In this document: in pieces, positions 9,141 to 17,372 of the stretch
Layout of the letters: each line of letters starts with the position of its first letter
Position numbering within the stretch: the first letter of the stretch is position 1
Assembly (NCBI RefSeq): GCF_008704205.1
Contig: NZ_VXLC01000003.1
Location: forward strand, 310,001 to 374,000
Length of the DNA stretch: 64,000 bases
Source of the DNA: Nocardia colli
GTDB lineage: Bacteria > Actinomycetota > Actinomycetes > Mycobacteriales > Mycobacteriaceae
Direction: 5' to 3'
Notes under the pieces: model-generated
What the model was told of the DNA's origin: nothing
Database searches by the model: none
Seen by the model: only the letters and a program-made list of their open reading frames with translations
Position numbers and translations under genes: made by a program

Positions 9141-11174
9141 TCAGTCGTCGAGCCGCAACCCTGTGTGGTGGGCGACGAAGGCGAGTAAGCAGATGAGCCC
9201 GTTGTCGGAGGCCGGACCTCCACCAGCGTGTCCCTTGCCGACGATCACATCCAGCAGCACCGGCCCGCCACCGTCGTGCTGGAGCGCGGCCACCATCTTG
9301 CAGGAGTGCACCGCGGGCACCCTGGTATCGCTGTCGCCGGTGGTGAACAGCGCGGGCGGCCAGCGGTGCGACGGCTCGCCGGACCGGGCCGTGACGTTGT
9401 AGTACGGCGAATACCGCAGCAGGACAGACAAAGCCGCCGGGTCGTCGACGGATCCGTATTCCTCACGCCACGCGCGGCCGAGCCCCCACCGTTCGTAGCG
9501 CACCATGTCCAGCGGGGCGCCCGCACTCACCACCGCGGCATAGTCGCCCGGCCGCTGCACCATCGCGCCGACGGCCATCAGCCCGCCGTTGCTGCCGCCG
9601 AGCAGCGCCAGTTCGCCGCGGCGGGTCCAGCCGGTCTCCACCAGCCAGTCGCCCGCGGCGTGCAGGTCGGTGAACGCGTTGGGTTTGTGCACGCCCGCGC
9701 CGTCGAGATGCCAGCGGCGTCCGCGTTCGCCGCCGCCGCGCACGCCCGCGATGGCCATGACCCCGCCGGCCAGCACCCAGGTCAGCCCGTCCGGCTGATA
9801 ACCGGGCCGGAAGGTGATGCCGAAGCCGCCGTAGCAGCTGAGGATGGTCGGCCGGGGCACCTGCGGCCCGGCCGGGGCGAGCACTGTCACCGGCACCTCG
9901 GTGTCGTCGCCGGAACGGTAAGTCGTTCTGGTGACGGTGATTCCGGGCAGCAGGCGCGTGGACGGTTCGTCCGAGGTGACCCGGCCCGACCGCAGATCCA
10001 GCCGCCACACCCCGAGCGGCCGGATCCAGTCGGTGTAGCTGAGCACCAGCACGCCCGGTTCGTCGGTGGACTTGATCGCGGCGACCGTCCCGGCGCCGGG
10101 CAGGTCGGCGTCGAGCAGCCAGGTGCCGTCCTCGGCATCGTGCACCGACAACTCCGCGTAGCCGTCCCGGGTGCGCAGAATCAGCAGCCGATCGTCGCCG
10201 TCGGCCGGGGCGAGGGCGAACGCGGCGAGCACCGCGGGCTCGTCGGCTTGTACGAGCACCCGCCATGGACCCCAGCCGCCCGACGGATCCGGTTCGGCGA
10301 CGAGCAGCTGGCCGAATTCGCAGGTGGCGGTGGAGATAGCCAGAATGCGGCCCGCACTGTCGAGTACGACACCGGCCGAGGAGAGTCCGCCGAGTTCGAG
10401 CGGGCGCGGCGGCCCGCCTTCGGTCACATCGGCGATCGATACCCGAGTGGTCCGGCTGGTGCCGGCCCGGCCGGTCAGGATGAGCCAGCGGTCGTGCCAG
10501 AAGGTGAGGTGGTAGCGGCCTACCGGATTGTCGTCGCCGACGAGCAGTTCGTCGTCAGCGATCGTGGTGCCGAGGTGATGTCGGTAAACACCGCTGCCGC
10601 AACGGTTGTCGTGGCGGCGCACGTAGAAGTAGCCGCTGCCGTCGGCCAGCCACTCCACCGGTGAGTACCGGGTCAATGTGCACGTCTGTACCACTTTTCC
10701 GGTCGCGGCATCGATCAGCGAGAGCGGCGTCGAATCCTCAGACCCGCCCACGCTCGCCTGCACGGCCACGAATCGGCCGTCCGGTGACGGCGTCCACCGC
10801 CGCAGGATCGCCCCGGCACCGAGGGTCGACGCGTCGAGCAGCGTCCGCCAGTCCGCGGCGGGCGCATCGGCGACCTGCAACTGCCACGGCCCGCCCACGT
10901 GCGCGCGGCCGACCCGGAACCGGCGATCGCCCGCGGATTTCACCGGGGAGGCGGTCGGTCCCTGAACGATGATGTCGCGCAGCACTTCTCGCAACCGTTC
11001 CTGGCCTGGCAGCGCGGTGAGGTATTCCTCGGTCAACTGCCGCTGGAATGCGACCCAGGCGAGGTTGTCCGGATCGTCCGCGTCCTCGAGCGGCCGGTAC
11101 GGATCTGGAATCCGGTTGCCGTGCAGGACATCCCACACATCGGACATCGGGGCGTCGGGATATTCGGCAGTCAT
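9141..11174 (-). CDS. Prolyl oligopeptidase family serine peptidase (probable lanthipeptide leader peptidase)
   Basis: The 677-residue protein matches the S9A prolyl oligopeptidase layout: an N-terminal region and beta-propeller followed by an alpha/beta-hydrolase domain. The catalytic triad is visible as Ser528 in GGSNGG, Asp616 in SDTRV and His649 in GKGHAGG. The ATG is chosen because it overlaps the TGA of the upstream exporter gene by four bases; the open frame continues upstream only as a shadow of that gene. S9A enzymes cut after proline. In some class III lanthipeptide clusters (the flavipeptin FlaP type) such an enzyme removes the leader. Here all three precursors carry Asp-Asp-Ala-Pro immediately before the core, so the same job is a strong inference. 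No signal peptide is seen, so the enzyme is probably cytoplasmic. Confidence 0.9.
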   Translation of the reverse strand: MTAEYPDAPMSDVWDVLHGNRIPDPYRPLEDADDPDNLAWVAFQRQLTEEYLTALPGQERLREVLRDIIVQGPTASPVKSAGDRRFRVGRAHVGGPWQLQVADAPAADWRTLLDASTLGAGAILRRWTPSPDGRFVAVQASVGGSEDSTPLSLIDAATGKVVQTCTLTRYSPVEWLADGSGYFYVRRHDNRCGSGVYRHHLGTTIADDELLVGDDNPVGRYHLTFWHDRWLILTGRAGTSRTTRVSIADVTEGGPPRPLELGGLSSAGVVLDSAGRILAISTATCEFGQLLVAEPDPSGGWGPWRVLVQADEPAVLAAFALAPADGDDRLLILRTRDGYAELSVHDAEDGTWLLDADLPGAGTVAAIKSTDEPGVLVLSYTDWIRPLGVWRLDLRSGRVTSDEPSTRLLPGITVTRTTYRSGDDTEVPVTVLAPAGPQVPRPTILSCYGGFGITFRPGYQPDGLTWVLAGGVMAIAGVRGGGERGRRWHLDGAGVHKPNAFTDLHAAGDWLVETGWTRRGELALLGGSNGGLMAVGAMVQRPGDYAAVVSAGAPLDMVRYERWGLGRAWREEYGSVDDPAALSVLLRYSPYYNVTARSGEPSHRWPPALFTTGDSDTRVPAVHSCKMVAALQHDGGGPVLLDVIVGKGHAGGGPASDNGLICLLAFVAHHTGLRLDD

Positions 11175-12436
11175 GGTGCCACCTTCACAATCGATTCGTC
11201 GGTGCTGCGGTCGGCCGCCGGGGTGCGCCCGATGATCAGCAGAAAAGCCACGGAGGCAAGCAGATCCGCGGCAACGAACGCCCAGATCCCGGTGCGGGCG
11301 CCGCAGCGTTCGCCGAGCACGCCGCCGAGCACCGCACCGAGCAGATTCGCCGCCGTGGTACCGGTGGCCAGCAGCGCGCCGACCCGGGCGAAGTAACCGT
11401 CGCCGACCTCGCCCATGACCGTCACCAGCGCGATGTTGAGCACCGCACCGAAGAACATCGGCACGGCCGCGCCGAGGCAGGCGGCGAGCAATACCGCCGC
11501 GGTCGGCCCGGTCGCCATCGGCAGCGCGGCGGTGCCGATAGCGCCGCCGAGCACCGTGACCGCCAGAACTCGCCGCGCGGGTATGCCTTTGGCGTGAATG
11601 CGCGGGGCCAGCAGCGCTCCCGCGGCGGAGAACAGCGTGGCCACCACGGCCGGAATCCCGTAGACCGCAACGGGTAACGCGACGTCGTCGAGCAAGAACA
11701 CCGCTCGCAACGCGGCGATACCGCCCGAGGCGGCCCCGCCCGCCAGGAGATACACGGCCAATGCCGCGAGCAACGTGTGCCCGCGCAAAGCCCTTACACC
11801 GTCGAGGAATTCGCGGGCGAAGCCGTGCCGCTGCTCGGTCGTCCGCCGGTCGGGCGCGGCGATCCGGGTGAGGCAGTAGGCGCTGAACAAATAGGTGACC
11901 GCGTCGCACGCGAACATGACCGCCGCGCCCGCCGAAGCCACCAGCGGACCCGCGACCGACGCCCCGACCGACCGCGAAACCATTGTCGTGGACTGCAATC
12001 CCGCCCGTGCCCGACCGAGGTCGGTGACCCCGAGCGTGGTCAGATGGCCGAAGTACAGGCCCTCGATCACCACCCGGGCGACGCCGAGGACGAAGGACAG
12101 CGCGGCCAGGCCGGCGATGGTCAGCACACCCGCGCTCGTTCCCGCCGCACAGCCGAGCACCGCCGCCGCGGCGACCAGGTCGGCGGCGAGCAGCAGCCGC
12201 CGCGGCTTGCGCACGCGATCCAGTAACACCCCGGCCGCCGGGCCGAGCACCAGCGGCGGGATCATCGCGCTGGTCACGATCAGCGAAACCTCGTGCGGCC
12301 CAGCCCCCAATCCGACGACCGCGACCACGGAGACCGCGGTGCCGGTGAGGGTGCTGCCGAACGTCGAGGCCGCCTGCGCGATCCGGTAGGTCCGCAGATC
12401 GGCCTCGGGCGAGGCCGCGGTAGCTGCTGTTCTCAT
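11171..12436 (-). CDS. MFS transporter, probable lanthipeptide exporter
   Basis: The 421-residue protein is strongly hydrophobic with about twelve membrane segments and the layout of the MFS EntS-like exporters: an amphipathic N-terminus, a GVLLDRVRKPRR loop after the second/third helix, and a central loop near residue 200. Its start lies only four bases after the stop of the precursor at 12441-12557, and its stop overlaps the peptidase start, so it is translationally embedded in the lan operon. Class III clusters often use ABC exporters; an MFS exporter is a plausible substitute. Export of the modified peptides is inferred from position only. Confidence 0.8.
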   Translation of the reverse strand: MRTAATAASPEADLRTYRIAQAASTFGSTLTGTAVSVVAVVGLGAGPHEVSLIVTSAMIPPLVLGPAAGVLLDRVRKPRRLLLAADLVAAAAVLGCAAGTSAGVLTIAGLAALSFVLGVARVVIEGLYFGHLTTLGVTDLGRARAGLQSTTMVSRSVGASVAGPLVASAGAAVMFACDAVTYLFSAYCLTRIAAPDRRTTEQRHGFAREFLDGVRALRGHTLLAALAVYLLAGGAASGGIAALRAVFLLDDVALPVAVYGIPAVVATLFSAAGALLAPRIHAKGIPARRVLAVTVLGGAIGTAALPMATGPTAAVLLAACLGAAVPMFFGAVLNIALVTVMGEVGDGYFARVGALLATGTTAANLLGAVLGGVLGERCGARTGIWAFVAADLLASVAFLLIIGRTPAADRSTDESIVKVAP

Positions 12437-12440
12437 CGAT

Positions 12441-12557
12441 TCACCCGAAATACGCGTCGTCGCAGTAGGCGACGCTCAACACGCTGATCGGCGCGTCGTC
12501 GAACAGATCGTCGTCGGTGTTCATGGCCGCCAATGTGACCATGTTCTTGATTTCCAT
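12441..12557 (-). CDS. lanA: Class III lanthipeptide precursor 3 (38 aa, divergent leader)
   Basis: This 38-codon gene encodes an acidic leader ending in Asp-Asp-Ala-Pro (residues 20-23), followed by the core ISVLSVAYCDDAYFG. Ser25, Ser28 and Cys32 form the Ser-x2-Ser-x3-Cys labionin motif. The leader lacks the VLKLQ box of its two sister precursors and instead reads MVTLAAMNTDDD, so its recognition by the shared synthetase is less certain. A good ribosome site (AAAGGAAAG) precedes the ATG. It is separated from precursor 2 by a strong hairpin at 12593-12628 and lies four bases before the exporter gene. Confidence 0.85.
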   Translation of the reverse strand: MEIKNMVTLAAMNTDDDLFDDAPISVLSVAYCDDAYFG

Positions 12558-12592
12558 GTGCTTTCCTTTGATTAGCTTGGTGTACAAGAGAT

Positions 12593-12628
12593 TTCGCCGG
12601 GCGCGGGGGTTGACCCGCGCCCGGCGAA
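12593..12628 (-). terminator. Strong hairpin between precursor genes 2 and 3
   Basis: Two perfect 15-base arms (12593-12607 and 12614-12628; arm sequence TTCGCCGGGCGCGGG) flank a six-base loop. It lies just after the stop of precursor 2 inside the operon, with no good T tract following on the transcribed strand. It probably acts as an attenuator or as an mRNA 3'-end stabiliser, giving more precursor than exporter/peptidase message. Confidence 0.7.
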
Positions 12629-12636
12629 TGATCGGA

Positions 12637-12762
12637 CTACAGCACCTCCTCGGAGCCGCCGCCCTGGCCGCCGCCGCAGTGGTGCTCGCTGTAGGAGCTC
12701 ATCGGCGCGTCGTCGCCGAGCTCCGGATCGGACTGCAGCTGCAGTTTGAGAACCTTCGTCAT
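12637..12762 (-). CDS. lanA: Class III lanthipeptide precursor 2 (41 aa)
   Basis: The leader MTKVLKLQLQSDPELG carries the hydrophobic-Leu-Gln box (VLKLQ) known for class III leaders. It ends in Asp-Asp-Ala-Pro (residues 17-20). The core begins MSSYSEHHC, with Ser22, Ser25 and Cys29 fitting Ser-x2-Ser-x3-Cys, and ends in a Gly/Gln-rich acidic tail. A consensus ribosome site (GAGGAGGTGAACGAC) precedes the ATG. Leader and ring region are nearly identical to precursor 1, so the pair arose by duplication and the tails have diverged. Confidence 0.92.
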   Translation of the reverse strand: MTKVLKLQLQSDPELGDDAPMSSYSEHHCGGGQGGGSEEVL

Positions 12763-12828
12763 GTCGTTCACCTCCTCTCGATTCGTGGGTGTCGTATTCG
12801 GTTCAGCGCACTTCTGCTTCGGCGCGGG

Positions 12829-12939
12829 TCAGAGGGTCTCCTCCGCGTTGTTGCAGTGGTGCTCGCTGTAGGAGCTGAGCGGGGCGTCGTCGCCGAGTTC
12901 CGGATCGGAATGCAGCTGGAGCTTGAGTACCTGGGTCAT
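12829..12939 (-). CDS. lanA: Class III lanthipeptide precursor 1 (36 aa)
   Basis: This precursor starts six bases after the lanKC stop, and its ribosome site (AGAGGAGGTGAAC) overlaps that stop, so the two are translationally coupled. The leader MTQVLKLQLHSDPELG has the class III VLKLQ box and is followed by Asp-Asp-Ala-Pro. The predicted core is LSSYSEHHCNNAEETL, in which Ser22, Ser25 and Cys29 give one Ser-x2-Ser-x3-Cys labionin/lanthionine motif. The product should be a 16-residue, single-ring-system peptide after cleavage at Pro20. Confidence 0.92.
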   Translation of the reverse strand: MTQVLKLQLHSDPELGDDAPLSSYSEHHCNNAEETL

Positions 12940-12945
12940 GTGGGT

Positions 12946-15558
12946 TCACCTCCTCTGGTGATCTCGTCGTGGCCGGATGGCTTGTGGGGCGCCGTCGAGG
13001 CAGTGGTCGAGGGTGAACAGCGGGTCGGGGACGCCGGCGGTGGCGTGCTGGAGGGCCAGCAGGATGCCGGCCGAACCGGTGGCCAGGTCGGCGCTGAGCC
13101 GCTGCCCGCGACCGCCGAGCCAGCGGACGCCGGTGTCGCCGGCGATCGCGTACTTGAACAGCGCGGTGGGACGGGACGGTGCGTCGGACAGAAAGTTCTC
13201 GTCGGGGAACCGGGCGGCTATATCGGCGTGCACGAGTGCCAGTCCGGCCTGCCCCTGGAACAACCCGGGGGCCGCGGTGAACCGGATGCCGGCGGCGCGA
13301 ACGCAACTGCGCAGCAGCTCGAAGAGTTCCGCGTCGGGCTGGCGGCCGAGGTAGCGGGCCAGCACGTGGGCGTAGCCCGCGCTGCCGCACGCGAGGTACG
13401 GCATATTGCGCCGATCGGCATCCGAGACGCGAAAACCCTTGGCATCGACCGGCAATGGCTCGACGTGCACGAGTTCGTCACGCAGCAGCCGCAGCCCGCG
13501 CTCGAACGGCTCGTCCGCGCCGGTGAAGGCCGAAAGGTAGTACAGCGCAAGGGCGATGCCGGGCCGGCCGTGCACGAGTCCGGACGGATGGTCCGGGCCG
13601 AGCGCGGGAATCAGCGCGTCCCCGTCGGGGACGGCGTCGAGCAGCCGCTGGGCTTGGTCGAGATGGTCGGGGTCGCCGGTGCGGTGGAAGAACGACAGGT
13701 GCGTCATGGCGACGCCCGCCGCTCCACCACCCCAGGCGGCCGCTTCGGTGGCGAGCCGGTGCCGGCCGGCCTCGGCCAGCAGGGTCGTCGCCGCGTCGCG
13801 CTCACCGAGATCGTCCAGGACCCAGGCGATTCCGGCATTGCCGAACAGCAGTCCCGGTCCGGTCGTCTTCCGGTCGCGCAGCGCGAGGGTGCGCAGCCGC
13901 TCGATCACCTGCTGGTCGATCTCGCGGCCCGCCGCGTGCAATGCGTGCAGGACGCCGGCGGTGCCGTAGGCGACACACCGGGTGTTGGACCGAAGTCCGT
14001 CCGGTGCGGTCGGATACGTCCAGCGGGGGTTGGTGAGGTCGGCCATGCGTTCCAGCGCGTCGGCCGTACGGTCGCGCAGCCAGCGCACCGCGTCCTCCGG
14101 TGTCGCACGCACCTGGGCGGGCGTCGGCAGCCGTAGCACCGCCGGTGCGGTCTGCGATCGCAGCACGGTCGCCCACAAATCCGTTGGCGGCGGGCATGAT
14201 TCGGCCAGATCCGCATGCAGGTGGTGCAGGGTTTCCGGGCAGCGCCGGGCGGTCTCGTGCATGGGGAAGACGAGCAACTGCGCGATCGCGGTCAGCCCGT
14301 AGGCGTCCACGTGCAGCGGATCGGTCTTCGCCCGTCCGCCCGGCGATCGCGATTCCGGCGGTTCGTAACCGGGTGTGCCGAGCAGGCCGAGCGGATGGTC
14401 GACGGGCTGGGTGGCCTCGAAGTCGATGAGCCGCACCGTGTCGTCGTCATCGACCAGGATATTGCCGGGGGAGACGTCGACGAAGGCGTAACCGAGCCCG
14501 TGCAGGGTGGCCAGCTGGTCGGCGAGCTGATCGAGGATCCTGGTGCATCGCCGGTAGTAGTCGGCGAACACCGTCGGATCCGCGCCGGCGTGGATCGCCG
14601 GATTCGTCGCGACCATCCACTTGGTGAGCGTGCGGCCCGGGATGAATTCGGTGACCAGGTACGTGTGTTCCCACTCGGTGAACAGCTCGACCGGTTCCGG
14701 CGCCAGGCCCGGCGCGCCGGCGTGCAGGGCGCGCAGCATCAAGTACTCGCGCTCGAGCCGGCCGCGTGCGTCGTCTTCGCCGCTGTAACCGTTGTGTGCG
14801 CGAGCCTCTTTCACGAACACCGGACTGCCGTCCGCGCGGCGGGCCCGGTAGGCGCCGCCCGCGTTGCTCGGTTGCAGCACGCTCTCGAAGGTGTAGCCGT
14901 GGAAGCTCACCTCGTCGGTGTCGTCCGCCTCGGGGACCGTGCCGAACGGGTCGGCAGTGCCTGCGGGGAGCAGGAATTCGGGCCGGCGCTCGTCCGGGAC
15001 CTCGGTGCCGTCGAGGGCGAGCATGGTCGGCAGCCGGGTGCCGTCGGGTTGCAGCCGATGCCGGGCCCGGAACGCGCCGTAGCGGTACGACACACACTGC
15101 GACGCACCGAAGCGCCGGTCGGTGAGCACGTATGGTCCTGCGACGCCGGACAATTCGCGCTCCAGCCGTTCGAGCAGGGCGTAGGCGAGCTGGGGCGTGG
15201 GCGGATAGAGGGCGCAGAACTTGCCGCTCTGGACTCGGCTGCCGTGCTTGCCGTGCATCCAGAGGAAGTACTGCTTGCCGGTGAGGTGCTTGAACGAGAC
15301 GCCGAGTTCGGCGCACGCGGTGCTCACCACATCCAGCACCTGCTGTGCGGAGCCCAGCGGGCTCGATACGTGTACCTTCCAACCCTGTTCCGGCAGTTCG
15401 GTATTCGGGGGCGCCCAATGGGTCCACACCTCGAACTGATGCCGGGTCCAGCCCGCGGGCGGCCGGGTCGGGTTGTAGCGCCGGCCCGGATCGGTGCGCT
15501 CGAATGGCTCGTAGTAGTCGGGGTTGGCGAACGTGAACGCCGTATCCTGGAGCATCAT
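12946..15558 (-). CDS. lanKC: Class III lanthionine synthetase LanKC
   Basis: The 870-residue enzyme has the three-part LanKC build: an N-terminal lyase region (about 1-220), a Ser/Thr kinase domain (Lys in VFVKEA near 249, catalytic loop DVSPGN near 360, DFE near 378) and a C-terminal LanC-like cyclase (about 500-865). The cyclase keeps the alpha-toroid Gly motifs, but the zinc-site WC and CHG motifs are replaced (ACGSAG and FQGQAG). This points to class III rather than class IV. It phosphorylates and eliminates Ser residues in the precursors and cyclises them onto Cys. The ATG at 15558 is chosen for the upstream GAGAAGGAC ribosome site; a start 48 bases further out has no such site. It is the first gene of the operon. 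Confidence 0.94.
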   Translation of the reverse strand: MMLQDTAFTFANPDYYEPFERTDPGRRYNPTRPPAGWTRHQFEVWTHWAPPNTELPEQGWKVHVSSPLGSAQQVLDVVSTACAELGVSFKHLTGKQYFLWMHGKHGSRVQSGKFCALYPPTPQLAYALLERLERELSGVAGPYVLTDRRFGASQCVSYRYGAFRARHRLQPDGTRLPTMLALDGTEVPDERRPEFLLPAGTADPFGTVPEADDTDEVSFHGYTFESVLQPSNAGGAYRARRADGSPVFVKEARAHNGYSGEDDARGRLEREYLMLRALHAGAPGLAPEPVELFTEWEHTYLVTEFIPGRTLTKWMVATNPAIHAGADPTVFADYYRRCTRILDQLADQLATLHGLGYAFVDVSPGNILVDDDDTVRLIDFEATQPVDHPLGLLGTPGYEPPESRSPGGRAKTDPLHVDAYGLTAIAQLLVFPMHETARRCPETLHHLHADLAESCPPPTDLWATVLRSQTAPAVLRLPTPAQVRATPEDAVRWLRDRTADALERMADLTNPRWTYPTAPDGLRSNTRCVAYGTAGVLHALHAAGREIDQQVIERLRTLALRDRKTTGPGLLFGNAGIAWVLDDLGERDAATTLLAEAGRHRLATEAAAWGGGAAGVAMTHLSFFHRTGDPDHLDQAQRLLDAVPDGDALIPALGPDHPSGLVHGRPGIALALYYLSAFTGADEPFERGLRLLRDELVHVEPLPVDAKGFRVSDADRRNMPYLACGSAGYAHVLARYLGRQPDAELFELLRSCVRAAGIRFTAAPGLFQGQAGLALVHADIAARFPDENFLSDAPSRPTALFKYAIAGDTGVRWLGGRGQRLSADLATGSAGILLALQHATAGVPDPLFTLDHCLDGAPQAIRPRRDHQRR

Positions 15559-15675
15559 GGTCCCGTCCTTCTCGGATTCGGCCTGTTCGCCGGGGGAATC
15601 GAACAAGTCGAGAATGGCCGAGGACGGGGCTCGCGCGAATCGGCCTGCCGCGGTGTTCCCGGCCTACCGCGCCGC

Positions 15676-15691
15676 GATGAGAACCCTCATC
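15676..15691. promoter_or_regulatory. Inverted repeat in the lanKC / 15732 divergent promoter region
   Basis: GATGAGAACCCTCATC is a perfect dyad (six-base arms, four-base spacer) in the 173 bases between lanKC and the divergent gene at 15732. Short dyads of this kind are typical of NarL-type regulators, and such a regulator is encoded at 17369-18019. Assigning it as that operator is inference. Confidence 0.4.
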
Positions 15692-15731
15692 ACCCCGTCG
15701 TAGCGTCACGATTCGTGCGACACTTCTGCCC

Positions 15732-16190
15732 ATGACGAGGCGTACCTCGGTCGCGGTGTACGCGGTCGGTGATGCGGGCGCCACCGGGGAACTCCTCGGG
15801 GCGGCCACTTTGCTCGAGCCGGGCTTCGTGCTGGTCGATCCACCGCTGAACCAGGCCCTCGCGGAGCAGCCGCGGAAACTGCGGGTCGGCGTGTTCGCCG
15901 CCGAGGACGGCATCGCCGAGGTCATCGACGTGGCCCAGGTGCGGGTGGTGCCCGACGCGCCGGACCTGGTGCTGCTCCAGCTCGCCGCCGAGTCGACGGC
16001 GCCGGCCCGTGGCGTGCCGGTCGAACTGCATTTCGATCGGCTCGGCATCGAGTTCCAGCCGCCGAGCGTCCCCGAGATCGTCGCGGCGGTGCGGGTGGTG
16101 CTCGCCGAGGCTCCGCCGCCGCCCGGACTGCCCGAGAACCCGGTCGAGGATCCGCTCCGGTTCGTCTTCCGCCTCTTCGGCGGCGGATGA
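15732..16190 (+). CDS. Degenerate trypsin-like protein, lanthipeptide-cluster associated
   Basis: I do not recognise a named family with certainty. The 152-residue protein reads like the first half of a chymotrypsin-fold peptidase: LLGAATLLEPGFVLVDPPLN is in the place of the usual leader to the catalytic His, and DAPDLVLLQLA resembles the strand holding the catalytic Asp (DIALLRL). The His position is replaced (VDPP) and no GDSGGP motif is present, so it is probably not an active protease. It has no signal peptide. It is the first gene of a rightward unit that continues with the histidine kinase, so a role in sensing or binding the peptide is possible. Confidence 0.6.
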   Translation: MTRRTSVAVYAVGDAGATGELLGAATLLEPGFVLVDPPLNQALAEQPRKLRVGVFAAEDGIAEVIDVAQVRVVPDAPDLVLLQLAAESTAPARGVPVELHFDRLGIEFQPPSVPEIVAAVRVVLAEAPPPPGLPENPVEDPLRFVFRLFGGG

Positions 16191-16214
16191 ACCCAGCGTG
16201 GGGAACCGCCGCTC

Positions 16215-17372
16215 ATGACACCCGCTCTGCTCCGCAGGATCGCCGACGTGCTCTTCGTGATCGTCGCCGGTGCGGTGGATCTGATCTTCTGGGGCGGCGA
16301 CCGGGACCTGGTCGGCGGCGCGACGCTGCCGGTCTGGGTAGTGCCGCTCCTTGCCGTCGGCCTGTGCGCGACGCTGCTGGTGCGCGGCCGGTTCCCGCTG
16401 CGGGTGTGGTTGGTGGTGTGGGTCGGTACCGGCGTGAATCTCATTCTCCCCGGCTACTTTCCGTTCGCCTACCTGCTCGTGGCGGTCTACTCGGTGGCGA
16501 ATCGGGTGCCCGGGACCACCGCCCGGCTCGTGCTCGCGGCGTCCGCGCTGCCGCTCGGGCTGTTCAGCTATCGATTCGCGCAGGCCGAACCGCCGGAAGG
16601 CCAGCTGCGCGGGTTCGTGGCCGCCGCGGCGGCGTGGGCGCTGTTCCTGTCCATCGCCTGGGGTCTGGGCAGGCTGGCGCACGCGCGTGAACAGCATGCG
16701 CGCGCCGAGCGGGACCGGCTCGCCGCCGAGGCCGAAAAGGCGCTCGCCGCACAGCGTTTGCGGCTCGCGCACGAACTGCACGACAGCGTCACCGGCGCGG
16801 TGGCGGGCATGATCCTGCACGCGGGCGCCGCACGCGGGCTGGCGACCGGCGCCGATCCGCGGGTGCGGCAGGCGCTGGAGGTGATCGAGCAGGCGGGTGT
16901 CGAGGCGATGACCGAATTGCACTCCATGCTCGGGCTGCTGCGCTCGACCGACGCCGGCGGCACCGCGCCGGCCCGCCTCGCCGATCTCGAGCAGCTGCTC
17001 GAATCCGCTCGCCGCTCCGGGCTGAACGTGCGGCTGGACGTCACCGGCGCCGCACGGTCGCTGGATCCCGATGCCGACCTCGCGGCCTACCGGATCGTCC
17101 AGGAGTCGCTGACCAACGTGACCAAACACGCGGGACGCGACGCGACGGTCACGCTCGACATCGCCTGGAGCGAGCGCACTCTCGACCTCACCGTGCGCAG
17201 CTCCGGTGGCCGCGACGCACCTGCCGGGGCGGCGCTGTCGTCCGGCAACGGGTTGCGCGGGCTCCAGGAACGACTCGGTGCGCTGGGCGGTGAGCTGACC
17301 TCCGGGCCCGACGACGACGGCTGGTGTGTCCACGCCACCCTGCCCGCCTACGCATCGATCGAGGTGTCATGA
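16215..17372 (+). CDS. NarL-family (DesK-type) sensor histidine kinase
   Basis: The 385-residue protein begins with about five membrane helices (residues 10-150), then a short coiled stretch rich in Ala/Arg/Glu. Next comes a HisKA_3 dimerisation domain with the phospho-acceptor His189 in ELHDSVTGAVAG. The C-terminal HATPase region shows the N box (ESLTNVTKHAG) and a GNGLRGLQERL G box. The stop overlaps the ATG of the response regulator gene by four bases. Divergence from the lanthipeptide operon suggests that it controls that operon; the ligand is unknown. Confidence 0.9.
   Translation: MTPALLRRIADVLFVIVAGAVDLIFWGGDRDLVGGATLPVWVVPLLAVGLCATLLVRGRFPLRVWLVVWVGTGVNLILPGYFPFAYLLVAVYSVANRVPGTTARLVLAASALPLGLFSYRFAQAEPPEGQLRGFVAAAAAWALFLSIAWGLGRLAHAREQHARAERDRLAAEAEKALAAQRLRLAHELHDSVTGAVAGMILHAGAARGLATGADPRVRQALEVIEQAGVEAMTELHSMLGLLRSTDAGGTAPARLADLEQLLESARRSGLNVRLDVTGAARSLDPDADLAAYRIVQESLTNVTKHAGRDATVTLDIAWSERTLDLTVRSSGGRDAPAGAALSSGNGLRGLQERLGALGGELTSGPDDDGWCVHATLPAYASIEVS

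Noticed and set aside
11175..11909. 245-codon 5' extension of the prolyl oligopeptidase frame
   Set aside because: It lies wholly inside the exporter gene in another frame, and the four-base stop/start overlap marks the real start.
15690..17333. Long minus-strand open frame opposite the trypsin-like and kinase genes
   Set aside because: Antisense shadow of high-GC coding DNA: biased in composition, no motif, and the plus-strand genes are clearly real.
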